Source of the DNA: Xanthobacteraceae bacterium
GTDB taxonomy: Bacteria; Pseudomonadota; Alphaproteobacteria; Rhizobiales; Xanthobacteraceae
DNA: 64,000 nucleotides
Assembly: GCA_019746355.1 (NCBI GenBank)
Contig: JAIESC010000219.1
Coordinates: 1-64,000, forward strand
Reading direction: 5' to 3'
Part shown: positions 1 to 7,116 of the stretch, one piece after another
How the letters are laid out: each line of letters begins with the position of its first letter
Position numbering within the stretch: position 1 is the stretch's first letter
The notes under the pieces: model-generated
Databases searched by the model: none
What the model was told of the DNA's origin: nothing
The model's input: only the letters and a program-made list of their open reading frames with translations
Position numbers and translations under genes: made by a program

Positions 1-222
1 GCTCCCCGGCGCCTCTCGGCGCTCCAACCCCTCTTTTCGAGGGGAAGGAAAAGCGTGTCCCCGCGGAGCGGGGACAGCGATGCGGGCCAACCCCGGGCCT
101 GAAATGTCAAAGAACGGGGCCGGCGAAGCGTTGGCTGAAGGGAAGGCGGGCGCGGCCGGGCTGTTTGACAAGTGAATCTGAGCGCCGCCGCCCAGGTGCA
201 CCACTTGGGCGCTGCCGAGCCG

Positions 223-1263
223 CTACTGCGTCGCCGCCCAGTAGTTGATCCCGGCCGAGGCCACCGCGCCGCCGATCACGCAGGGCAGGCCGGCCACGGT
301 GAACGACATGGTCGCAGCGACAATGCAGCCGACGCCGATCGCGCCTTGTGCCGCATAGCCCCAGAGCTTCATGTCGCGCTGATATCCCGCGCCCTTGGTC
401 TTGAGTTTCTCCAGCGCGGCGAGCTGCTCCTTGCGGATGCCCGAAGTCTGCACCGTCTCGGCGGCGCGGATCACCTCGGCGAGCACGGGCCCGGTCTCCT
501 CGTCCTGCTGCGGGGCCATCTCGCGCAGTGTCGCCAGCACATCGGGATAGCGCGCGGCGTTTTTGGCGAGCGTGTATTTGGCCGAGCTGCCGATCGCCAG
601 CCGCTCGGCGCTGTCGCGGTCCTTCGACCACGGCAGCATGGTGACGATGCGCCAGAGCGCGCGGTATTCGCCGCTCGCGAAATAGCGGCCCCACAGCGTG
701 TCGAGCAGCTCCGGGTTCTGCGCAAACGACACCGCCGGCCGCTCCTGCTTGACGCCGAACTGCTCGCCGACCTTCTCCAGAAACGTCGGGCTCTTGTCGA
801 GCGCGATGGCGTCGAGCGCCGGCAGCTTGCCGGCAAGATAGGCGTCGACCATGCCGCGCCGGGCCGGAAGCCGCGATGCGGTTCGGGCGAGAATGCTCTG
901 CCACGCCGGCAGCCCCGAATAGGCGATGGCGCGCACCGCGAACCACTGGTCGGCCGGCGGCAGCGGCAGCATCGCCTGAACGAGTTGCTCGGCCTCGCGT
1001 GGATTGGCACCGAGCACGCCCGCGGCAAAGCCCACGTAGTAACCGGCGGCTTCCGGGTCGCGCAGCGCGCCGCCTTCGGAGAGCGTGCGCACCGCGGCCG
1101 GCAGCCGCTGCGGCTCGGGCTTGTGGCGGTAGCCGTCGATCCACTCGATCACCTGAACCCGCGTGGTGAAATCGCCCTTGCGCGCGGCAGCCGCCGCGGC
1201 GGCTTCGATCGCGGCCATCAAGGCGAGTGCGGCGATGGCAATCGCGATCGCAGCGTGACGCAT
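223..1263 (-). CDS. Hypothetical secreted or membrane-anchored protein
   Basis: I do not recognise a family for this 346-residue protein. It opens with an Ala-rich hydrophobic stretch (about residues 4-27) that looks like a signal peptide or N-terminal anchor. The middle is helical-looking and charged, with no catalytic motif I can name. The last 45 residues are again hydrophobic and Gly/Ala rich, which would suit a C-terminal membrane segment. The ATG is preceded on the minus strand by GGGAGGGG three bases upstream of the start, a strong ribosome site, and coding bias is consistent with a real gene. It faces away from the MBL-fold gene at 1459. Confidence 0.75.
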   Translation of the reverse strand: MRHAAIAIAIAALALMAAIEAAAAAAARKGDFTTRVQVIEWIDGYRHKPEPQRLPAAVRTLSEGGALRDPEAAGYYVGFAAGVLGANPREAEQLVQAMLPLPPADQWFAVRAIAYSGLPAWQSILARTASRLPARRGMVDAYLAGKLPALDAIALDKSPTFLEKVGEQFGVKQERPAVSFAQNPELLDTLWGRYFASGEYRALWRIVTMLPWSKDRDSAERLAIGSSAKYTLAKNAARYPDVLATLREMAPQQDEETGPVLAEVIRAAETVQTSGIRKEQLAALEKLKTKGAGYQRDMKLWGYAAQGAIGVGCIVAATMSFTVAGLPCVIGGAVASAGINYWAATQ

Positions 1264-1422
1264 GATCCCCTCCCGCGCTCCCCAGCCGGGTGATGGATCG
1301 GATCAATGGCCTTGGACGTTTTCGCGGAGCGGGCAGGGCGGCCTTGAGCCCAACTGATGGCAAAATTGGCCCGGTGCTCATGGCAGGTTGCCCGGCCGGC
1401 GCGAATGACGATATGAAGCCGC

Positions 1423-1458
1423 AAGAGAGGTGCCAAGAGAGGCGCCAAAAGAGGCGCA
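1423..1458 (+). promoter_or_regulatory. Three tandem 12-bp units each carrying a Shine-Dalgarno-like core, abutting a start codon
   Basis: Units AAGAGAGGTGCC, AAGAGAGGCGCC and AAAAGAGGCGCA follow one another with no gap and end directly at the ATG of the MBL-fold gene. Each contains AGAGG. Only the last unit lies at a suitable distance for initiation; the others look like slippage-type duplications of the ribosome binding site. Confidence 0.55.
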
Positions 1459-2370
1459 ATGGCCGAAGACATCCCGTACGACAAGAACTTCGAGCTCACC
1501 CCAGGCAAGGTCGACGAGCCGATGCTGGGCGTGCGGCGCATCCTGTGCAACAATCCGAGCCCGTTCACCTTCAGGGGCACGGTCAGCTACATCGTCGGCC
1601 GCGGCAAGGTCGCGATCATCGATCCCGGCCCCGACGATCCGGCGCACAACGCGGCACTGCTCGAGGCGGTGCGCGGCGAGACCGTGACGCACATCTTCGT
1701 CACGCACACCCATCGCGACCATTCGCCGGGCGTGCCCTCAATCAAGAAGGCGACCGGCGCGACCGTGCTCGCCGAAGGTCCGCATCGCCCGGCGCGGCCG
1801 CTGCATGTCGGCGACGGGCCGCGGCTTGAATCTTCCAACGACACCGACTTCGCGCCGGACCGCGCGCTCGCCGACGGCGAGGTCGTGCAAGGCTCCGGCT
1901 GGACCGTCGAGGCGATCACCACGCCCGGCCACACCGCAAACCACATGGCCTATGCGTTCCGCGAAGCCGGCATCGTGTTCTCCGGCGATCATGTGATGGC
2001 GTGGTCGACGCCGGTGGTGTCGCCGCCGGACGGCTCGATGGGCGACTACATGGCCTCGCTGCAGAAGCTCGCCAAACGCAGCGAGCAGGTCTATTTCCCC
2101 GGCCATGGCGACGCGGTGCGCAACGCGCCGCGCTTCGTCGCCGCCTATATCCTGCATCGCAAGGCGCGCGAGGCCTCGATCCTCAACCGGCTGGCGAAAG
2201 GCGAGACCGACATTCCCGACCTGGTCGGCTCGATTTACGCCAATCTCGATCCGCGCCTCGTCAAGGCCGCCGGCATGTCGGTGCTGGCGCATCTCGAGGA
2301 CCTGGTGGCGCGCGGCGAGGCCGCGACCAACGGCCCGCCGTCGATCCTCGGGCGTTATCGGCTGGCGTGA
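1459..2370 (+). CDS. MBL-fold metallo-hydrolase (LACTB2/glyoxalase II-like)
   Basis: Metallo-beta-lactamase superfamily hydrolase of 303 residues. The metal-binding signature HTHRDH is present near residue 83, followed by a TPGHT motif near residue 156, the bridging Asp in FSGDH near residue 175, and FPGHGD near residue 215, so both metal sites look intact. The last 60-70 residues form a small helical domain of the kind found in LACTB2-like enzymes. It is probably cytoplasmic, with no signal peptide. The substrate cannot be told from sequence; thioesterase, phosphodiesterase or nuclease activities all occur in this fold. Its start codon sits against a three-fold repeated ribosome-site sequence. 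Confidence 0.9.
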   Translation: MAEDIPYDKNFELTPGKVDEPMLGVRRILCNNPSPFTFRGTVSYIVGRGKVAIIDPGPDDPAHNAALLEAVRGETVTHIFVTHTHRDHSPGVPSIKKATGATVLAEGPHRPARPLHVGDGPRLESSNDTDFAPDRALADGEVVQGSGWTVEAITTPGHTANHMAYAFREAGIVFSGDHVMAWSTPVVSPPDGSMGDYMASLQKLAKRSEQVYFPGHGDAVRNAPRFVAAYILHRKAREASILNRLAKGETDIPDLVGSIYANLDPRLVKAAGMSVLAHLEDLVARGEAATNGPPSILGRYRLA

Positions 2371-2514
2371 CCGGCCGCCGCGCCGCGAAGCTTTCATCGA
2401 TTTGAACTGAAGCCCGGACCGCCGGTCGCCGGGAATGCCGGCGGACGCGCGCGTGTTCGGTGCGCCATGGCCCGCCGGGCGGGTGACGTCGCACGGCCAG
2501 AAAAGCGTGCCTGC

Positions 2515-2528
2515 TTGACCCACCGCAA
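2515..2528 (+). promoter_or_regulatory. Candidate FNR/NnrR-type binding box upstream of nirK
   Basis: TTGACCCACCGCAA fits the TTG-N8-CAA dyad bound by FNR/NnrR/Dnr-type regulators and lies about 70-85 bases before the nirK start. A second box of the same shape sits beside the Crp/Fnr gene at 4624. Binding is inferred, not shown. Confidence 0.5.
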
Positions 2529-2551
2529 AGACGTTCCTGCCGCAGCCACTA

Positions 2552-2568
2552 GTTTCAGCTTGTGAAAC
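2552..2568 (+). promoter_or_regulatory. Perfect inverted repeat in the nirK leader
   Basis: GTTTCAGCTTGTGAAAC is a 6-bp perfect dyad with a 5-base spacer, ending about 30 bases before the chosen nirK start at 2599. It could be an operator or a small leader hairpin. Confidence 0.3.
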
Positions 2569-2598
2569 ATGACTGACGGCATGAGAGAGGAGGGGCCT

Positions 2599-3759
2599 AT
2601 GAGGCTTCCCGAAGATAGAAATGACCGTGCGATGCTTGGAACAGTGACGGCTCTCGTCGGGCTTGGCTTGGCCGTGGGCATCGGCAACATCACGTTCAGC
2701 GCGCAGTCCGGGGCCACAACTGCGCCGCCGGTGCGCACCGAGACTTTCCGCGCGCAGCCGGCACGCGGGGCTGTGGCCCACGCGCACACGGTCCACCGCG
2801 TCGTCAAAACAGACAACCCGGCCTCTATCGTACGCGACCCGACCGAGCTTCCGCCGGCCGTCGGCAAGCGCGGCCCGCAGCGGGTCAAGGTGGATCTGGA
2901 GACCGTGGAGGTGACCGGCCAGCTCGCCGACGGCGCGACCTACCGCTACTGGACGTTCAACCAGAAGGTCCCGGGGCCGTTCATCCGCGTGCGCGTCGGC
3001 GACACCGTCGAGGTGCGGCTGAAGAACCACGACGACAGCCTGCTGATGCACAATGTGGACTTCCACGCCGTCACCGGACCGGGCGGCGGAGCCAAGGCGA
3101 CCGATGCCGGACCCGGCGAAGCGCGCGGCTTCGACTTCACCGCGACCAATCCCGGCCTCTATGTCTATCACTGTGCCGTGCCGATGGCGGCGCAGCACAT
3201 CGCCAACGGCATGTACGGCCTGATCCTGGTCGAGCCCGAAGGCGGCCTGCCCAAGGTCGACCGCGAGTTCTACGTCATGCAGGGCGAGATCTACACCGAG
3301 CAGAAGGTCGGTGCGAAAGGCGAGCTGACCGAAAGCCACCAGAAGCTGATGGACGAGCGGCCGGAGTACTTCGTGTTCAACGGGGCCTTCGCCGCGCTCG
3401 CCAAGGACAAGCCGCTGAAGGCCAAGGTCGGCGAGACGGTCCGCATCTACTTCGGTGTCGGCGGCCCGAACTACACGTCCTCGTTCCACGTGATCGGCGA
3501 GATCTTCGACCGGCTGTATAATCTCGGCTCGTTGACCGCTGCGCCGCTGAAGGACGTGCAGACCGCCACTGTGCCGCCCGGAGGCGCGGCCGTGGTCGAC
3601 ATCAAGCTCGATGTTCCGGGCAAGTTCATGCTGGTCGATCATGCGCTCTCTCGCGTCGAGCGCGGCCTCGTCGGCATCCTCGAAGTCACCGGGTCTGAAA
3701 ACCCCGACATCTTCAAGGACCATGACCCGGCCAAGTCAGCGACGTCGATGTCGCACTGA
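2599..3759 (+). CDS. nirK: Copper-containing nitrite reductase NirK
   Basis: Reduces nitrite to nitric oxide, the defining step of denitrification. The 386-residue protein has a hydrophobic N-terminal segment (about residues 13-34) that is a signal or membrane anchor, then two cupredoxin domains. Type 1 copper ligands are H151, C192, H200 and M205; type 2 ligands are H156, H191 and H348; the catalytic Asp and His correspond to D154 (HNVDFH) and H297 (SSFHVIG). I chose the ATG at 2599 because AGGAGG lies five bases upstream; in-frame ATGs at 2569 and 2581 are possible but have no such site. No nirV follows. A strong hairpin terminator stands directly after the gene, and a Crp/Fnr gene converges on it. 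Confidence 0.96.
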   Translation: MRLPEDRNDRAMLGTVTALVGLGLAVGIGNITFSAQSGATTAPPVRTETFRAQPARGAVAHAHTVHRVVKTDNPASIVRDPTELPPAVGKRGPQRVKVDLETVEVTGQLADGATYRYWTFNQKVPGPFIRVRVGDTVEVRLKNHDDSLLMHNVDFHAVTGPGGGAKATDAGPGEARGFDFTATNPGLYVYHCAVPMAAQHIANGMYGLILVEPEGGLPKVDREFYVMQGEIYTEQKVGAKGELTESHQKLMDERPEYFVFNGAFAALAKDKPLKAKVGETVRIYFGVGGPNYTSSFHVIGEIFDRLYNLGSLTAAPLKDVQTATVPPGGAAVVDIKLDVPGKFMLVDHALSRVERGLVGILEVTGSENPDIFKDHDPAKSATSMSH

Positions 3760-3773
3760 CCGGCAGGCCTCGG

Positions 3774-3812
3774 GCGATCGGCCTCTCCAGCGGAGAGGCC
3801 GATCGCTTTGTC
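3774..3812 (+). terminator. Strong hairpin terminator between nirK and the Crp/Fnr gene
   Basis: A perfect 15-bp stem (3774-3788 with 3792-3806) closes a 3-base AGC loop and is followed by TTTGTC. It lies between convergent genes and probably ends nirK transcription; it may also serve the opposite strand. Confidence 0.8.
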
Positions 3813-3827
3813 ACAACAGCCGCGCGA

Positions 3828-4532
3828 TCAGCAGTCCGGCTCCGCGTGTTCGGCAATCGCCAGCAGCCGTTGGGGATCGCGTAGCGTGATGCGCTGCCGG
3901 CCGCTTTCGACCAGGCCCTGCTGCTGCCAGCCGCTGAGCACGCGACTGACCGTATGCAGCGTCGTGCCGGTCATTTCGGCGACGTCCTGCCGGCTGATGG
4001 GGAAATCGATCTCGATGCCGGCTTCGATCTCCCGGCCGGCCTGTTTCGCAAGGCGCAGCAGTGCGTGTGCCACCCGGCGTTCCACCTCCTCGGTGGACAT
4101 CTCGATGATCCGGACATGCGCCTCCTGCAGCCGGTTGCCGACGGTTTGCAGGGCGTTGGCGGCAAGCCGCGGGTGCTGGGCCACGAGGCGCTGCCACGCT
4201 TTGGCCGGCCAGGCCAGCGAGACGCTGTCGACCGCCGCTATGGCGGTCGCTGGATAGCGAGTGAGGCCGATCGCCTGCGCGATGCCGAACACCTCTCCGG
4301 ACGATACGTATCGCACGACGATTTGCCGGCCGTCCGGCGTGGTCTTCTCCGCCCGCACGTGCCCGTGCAGCAGCACGAACAGGGAGTGGGCGTCCTCCCC
4401 TTCCTTGAACACGATGGAATCCTTCTGGTGGCGGACGGCGCGCGCCTGCTTCAACAGGACATCGAGCTCGCCGGGGCTAAGCCCCCGAAACAGCGGCAGA
4501 TGCGCCACCTGGGAACGGTCAACCGAGGCCAT
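3828..4532 (-). CDS. Crp/Fnr-family regulator, probable NnrR/Dnr-type nitric-oxide responder
   Basis: 234-residue activator with an N-terminal cyclic-nucleotide-like sensor domain (about residues 10-125), a dimerisation helix and a C-terminal winged helix. The recognition helix reads TLHTVSR, close to the E-x-x-S-R pattern of FNR-type proteins that bind TTG-N8-CAA sites. Its only cysteine is the last residue, so it cannot carry the FNR [4Fe-4S] cluster; a Dnr/NnrR-type heme or NO sensor is the likely alternative. The ATG at 4532 is chosen because an FNR-type box at 4624 would otherwise lie inside the coding region. Neighbours nirK, the DUF6455 gene and nnrS support a role in NO control. Confidence 0.88.
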   Translation of the reverse strand: MASVDRSQVAHLPLFRGLSPGELDVLLKQARAVRHQKDSIVFKEGEDAHSLFVLLHGHVRAEKTTPDGRQIVVRYVSSGEVFGIAQAIGLTRYPATAIAAVDSVSLAWPAKAWQRLVAQHPRLAANALQTVGNRLQEAHVRIIEMSTEEVERRVAHALLRLAKQAGREIEAGIEIDFPISRQDVAEMTGTTLHTVSRVLSGWQQQGLVESGRQRITLRDPQRLLAIAEHAEPDC

Positions 4533-4623
4533 GGGTCGCGAACCTCTCTTGTTCGCGGGGATCGCGTGGATGATCGCACACGATTCCCGGTCCCGCGTTT
4601 GCCCCGGGATTTTGGCCGCAAGT

Positions 4624-4637
4624 TTGCGCTGGATCAA
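4624..4637 (+). promoter_or_regulatory. Candidate FNR/NnrR-type box between divergent Crp/Fnr and DUF6455 genes
   Basis: TTGCGCTGGATCAA fits TTG-N8-CAA, with a right half ATCAA matching the FNR consensus half-site. It lies about 68 bases before the DUF6455 start and 92 bases before the regulator start, so it could serve either promoter or autoregulation. Confidence 0.6.
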
Positions 4638-4704
4638 ACAGGCACAGGCGAGGCAGACCTATCTTTTTTCCAACGTTCAACGTGCAGAGCTGAAGGAGGG
4701 CATC

Positions 4705-5154
4705 ATGAGCGATACATATGAGCGCCACGTCCCATCTCGCGCGGAAATCGCCGTCGGCGTGCTGGCGGATGCGATCCGCCGCTGGTTGGACCGGCTCGAT
4801 TTCGCCCGCTTTGTGCAGAGCAATCCGGCCGAGGCGAACCGGCTGGCGAGCGATCTGAACATCGACCAGGCAACGTTGCTCGAGGTCGTCAGGAAGGGCC
4901 GCGGGTCGGCGGCGTTGCTGTTCCGGCGAATGCGCCTGCTTGGCATCGACCCCGAGCAGCTCCGCAAGCGCGAACCCGCGGTGGTGCAGGATCTGTCGCG
5001 CTGCTGTTCACTCTGCGGCAGCAAGCCCCGCTGCGCCCGCGACATGGCTCGGGAGGAGTTGGCCCGGCAACCGCAAAGCGAGGCCTGGCGGACCTACTGT
5101 CCCAACGAGCCGACGCTCGCGTCGCTGCGGCCCGGAGGGCGGACGGCGGCATGA
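4705..5154 (+). CDS. DUF6455-like cysteine-rich protein
   Basis: 149-residue cytoplasmic protein. The N-terminal two thirds are helical, with a segment near residues 50-85 that resembles a small helix bundle. The C-terminal third is cysteine rich: RCCSLCG, a Cys in KPRCARD, and TYCPN near the end. That spacing recalls DUF6455, whose function is unknown to me; the cysteines may bind a metal or cluster. AAGGAGG sits directly upstream of the ATG. It lies between a Crp/Fnr regulator and nnrS, 53 bases before the latter, so the two are probably co-transcribed under the box at 4624. A role in NO or nitrite metabolism is inferred from context only. Confidence 0.8.
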   Translation: MSDTYERHVPSRAEIAVGVLADAIRRWLDRLDFARFVQSNPAEANRLASDLNIDQATLLEVVRKGRGSAALLFRRMRLLGIDPEQLRKREPAVVQDLSRCCSLCGSKPRCARDMAREELARQPQSEAWRTYCPNEPTLASLRPGGRTAA

Positions 5155-5207
5155 CGAGGCGTCCGCGCCGCCGGGAACGTTGTCTGTAGCAAAGGAAGCA
5201 CTTGGTT

Positions 5208-6398
5208 ATGGCAAATGGCGTCACGGCGGGCATTCCGCGGCTGCGGGCCTTTACCGGGCCCGCTTTGCTTTCATATGGATTCCGCCCGTTCTTCCTGTTC
5301 GGGGCGGTGTACGCCGGCGGTGCGATCCTGATCTGGCTGCCGCTGTTCAGCGGGCAGATCGAGCTTCCGTCGGTCTTCACGCCGCGCGACTGGCACGTCC
5401 ACGAAATGCTGTTCGGCTTCGTGCCGGCCATCGTGACCGGCTTTCTGCTCACCGCGATCCCGAACTGGACCGGCCGGCTGCCGCTGCAGGGCCTGCCGCT
5501 GCTCACGCTCGTTGTGGCGTGGATCGCGGGACGTGTTGCTGTCACGTTCTCGGCACTGATCGGCTGGACCGCTGCTGCGGCGATCGACGTTGCGTTTCTG
5601 GCGCTGGTCGCCGCCGCGGCCTCGCGCGAGATCGTCGCCGGAAGCAACTGGCGCGATCTCAAGGTGGTGACCGTGGTCGCGATCCTTGTGGCCGCGAACC
5701 TCGTGTTCCACCTCGAAGTGCATTTTCACGGCAGCGCTGACTATGCGGTGCGGCTCGGCATCGGTGCGGTGATCCTGCTGATCTCGCTGGTCGGCGGCCG
5801 GGTGGTGCCAAGCTTCACGCACAATTGGCTCGCAAGCCGGAGCAAGGGGCGGATGCCGCGCCCGTTCGGCCGGTTCGACATGCTGACCGTGGCGGCGAGC
5901 GCGGCTGCGCTCATCGCCTGGGTTGCCGCGCCGTTCGCATCCCTGACCGGCGCGGCACTGCTCGCGGCTGGACTGTTGCAGTCCGTGCGGCTGCTGCGCT
6001 GGGCGGGTGAGCGCACGCTCGCCAACCCGCTCGTGCTTGTGCTGCACGTCGGCTACGCATTCGTGCCGCTCGGCTTCATCCTGGCCGCCGCTGCCGCGCT
6101 CGGCATGGTGCCGCTCAGCGCTGCCATTCATGCCTGGACCGGCGGAGCCGTGGGCGTGATGACGCTCGCGGTCATGACGCGGGCGAGCCTTGGCCACACC
6201 GGACGTGCGCTGGCGGCCTCAGTGGGCACGCAGGCGATCTATGCGCTGGTCGTCGTCGCAGCGCTCGCACGGATCGGCTCATCGCTGCATCCGGATTGGT
6301 TCATGCCGCTGCTCTGGGTCGCAGGGGCCGCCTGGGCGGCGGCGTTCCTCGGCTTTGCGGCGCTGTATGGGGCTCCGCTCTGCAGGCCGCGAATCTAG
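5208..6398 (+). CDS. nnrS: NnrS family heme/copper membrane protein
   Basis: 396-residue polytopic inner-membrane protein with about twelve hydrophobic segments. The N-terminal signature YGFRPFF (about residues 23-29) and the paired histidines of HVHEMLFGF (H63, H65) are typical of NnrS, a heme- and copper-containing protein that eases nitrosative stress in denitrifiers. The ATG at 5208 follows AAGGAAG with a nine-base gap; a TTG two codons upstream is less likely. It follows the DUF6455 gene closely and belongs to the same NO-related block as nirK. It ends 12 bases before the convergent hydrolase gene. Confidence 0.93.
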   Translation: MANGVTAGIPRLRAFTGPALLSYGFRPFFLFGAVYAGGAILIWLPLFSGQIELPSVFTPRDWHVHEMLFGFVPAIVTGFLLTAIPNWTGRLPLQGLPLLTLVVAWIAGRVAVTFSALIGWTAAAAIDVAFLALVAAAASREIVAGSNWRDLKVVTVVAILVAANLVFHLEVHFHGSADYAVRLGIGAVILLISLVGGRVVPSFTHNWLASRSKGRMPRPFGRFDMLTVAASAAALIAWVAAPFASLTGAALLAAGLLQSVRLLRWAGERTLANPLVLVLHVGYAFVPLGFILAAAAALGMVPLSAAIHAWTGGAVGVMTLAVMTRASLGHTGRALAASVGTQAIYALVVVAALARIGSSLHPDWFMPLLWVAGAAWAAAFLGFAALYGAPLCRPRI

Positions 6399-6410
6399 AG
6401 CGCGGCCAAG

Positions 6411-7103
6411 CTACCGCCGTTTGCCGATTGCTGCGCTCCAGGTGGCAAACGCATCGAGCGCGACCGACAAGGTCTCCTTGTCGGTTTGCCCCGAACGCGC
6501 GGGCACGTGGAACGAATGATCGGCGTCCGGCAGTAGTTCGAGAGTGGCCCGGTCGTCGAGCTTCCTGACCAGCGGCTCGAGCAGACGTCGCTCCGCGAGC
6601 GCATCGCGCGTTCCCTGCAGGAACAGCATCGGGATCGCAACATCGAACAAGTGCTTGCCGCGTTCGTCGGACGGCTTGCCGGCGGGATGAAGCGGGAAGC
6701 CGAAAAACCCAAGCCCAAGGACGTTCGCCATCGGCGCGAGCGCCTGGGCCTGCGACGTCATCCGGCCGCCAAAGGATTTGCCGCCGGCGAACATGGCAAC
6801 GCCGGGCACGAGCTCCGCCGCCTGCGCGACGGCGGCGCGGACGACCGCATGCGCAAGCTTCGGCGGATCCGGCCGTTTCGAGCCGTGCTCCATGTAAGCG
6901 AACTGATAGCGCAGCGTCGCGACGCCGCGCTCGGCAAGGCCCTGCGCGACCTGTTCCATGAACGGATGCCTCATCCCCGCGCCGGCCCCGTGCGCGAACA
7001 CGTAGCAGGCCAGCGGCTCGGCCGGTGTCGTCAGCAGGCCGCTGACGCGCCCCGCTGAGCCCGCATCGATCTTGCAAGGTTTGCTCTCGACTGCCACGGC
7101 CAC
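6411..7103 (-). CDS. Alpha/beta-family hydrolase (KANL3/Tex30-like)
   Basis: About 230 residues, cytoplasmic. It has the alpha/beta-hydrolase nucleophile elbow GGKSFGG (Ser110), a downstream acid in QGTRDAL (Asp167) and a His in DADHSFHV (His196), in the right order. The short single-domain form with FAHGAGAG near residue 37 matches the Tex30/KANL3 bacterial group, often annotated as alpha/beta family hydrolase or dienelactone hydrolase-like. GTG at 7103 (or 7097) is preferred because GAGG lies just upstream. It starts 13 bases after the end of the ligD fusion and is probably co-transcribed with it. The substrate is unknown. Confidence 0.82.
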   Translation of the reverse strand: MAVAVESKPCKIDAGSAGRVSGLLTTPAEPLACYVFAHGAGAGMRHPFMEQVAQGLAERGVATLRYQFAYMEHGSKRPDPPKLAHAVVRAAVAQAAELVPGVAMFAGGKSFGGRMTSQAQALAPMANVLGLGFFGFPLHPAGKPSDERGKHLFDVAIPMLFLQGTRDALAERRLLEPLVRKLDDRATLELLPDADHSFHVPARSGQTDKETLSVALDAFATWSAAIGKRR

Positions 7104-7116
7104 GAACCTCGTCCTC

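Noticed and set aside
1738..3723. 661-residue open frame antisense to the MBL and nirK genes
   Set aside because: It mirrors two clear genes, has no ribosome site, and its composition (Arg, His, Asp, Gly, Val runs) is that of antisense high-GC frames.
2599..3759. Missing catalytic residue in NirK, because GDHAL-like sequence reads KDKPL
   Set aside because: On closer alignment the catalytic His corresponds to SSFHVIG (H297) and the third type 2 ligand to H348, so the active site is complete.
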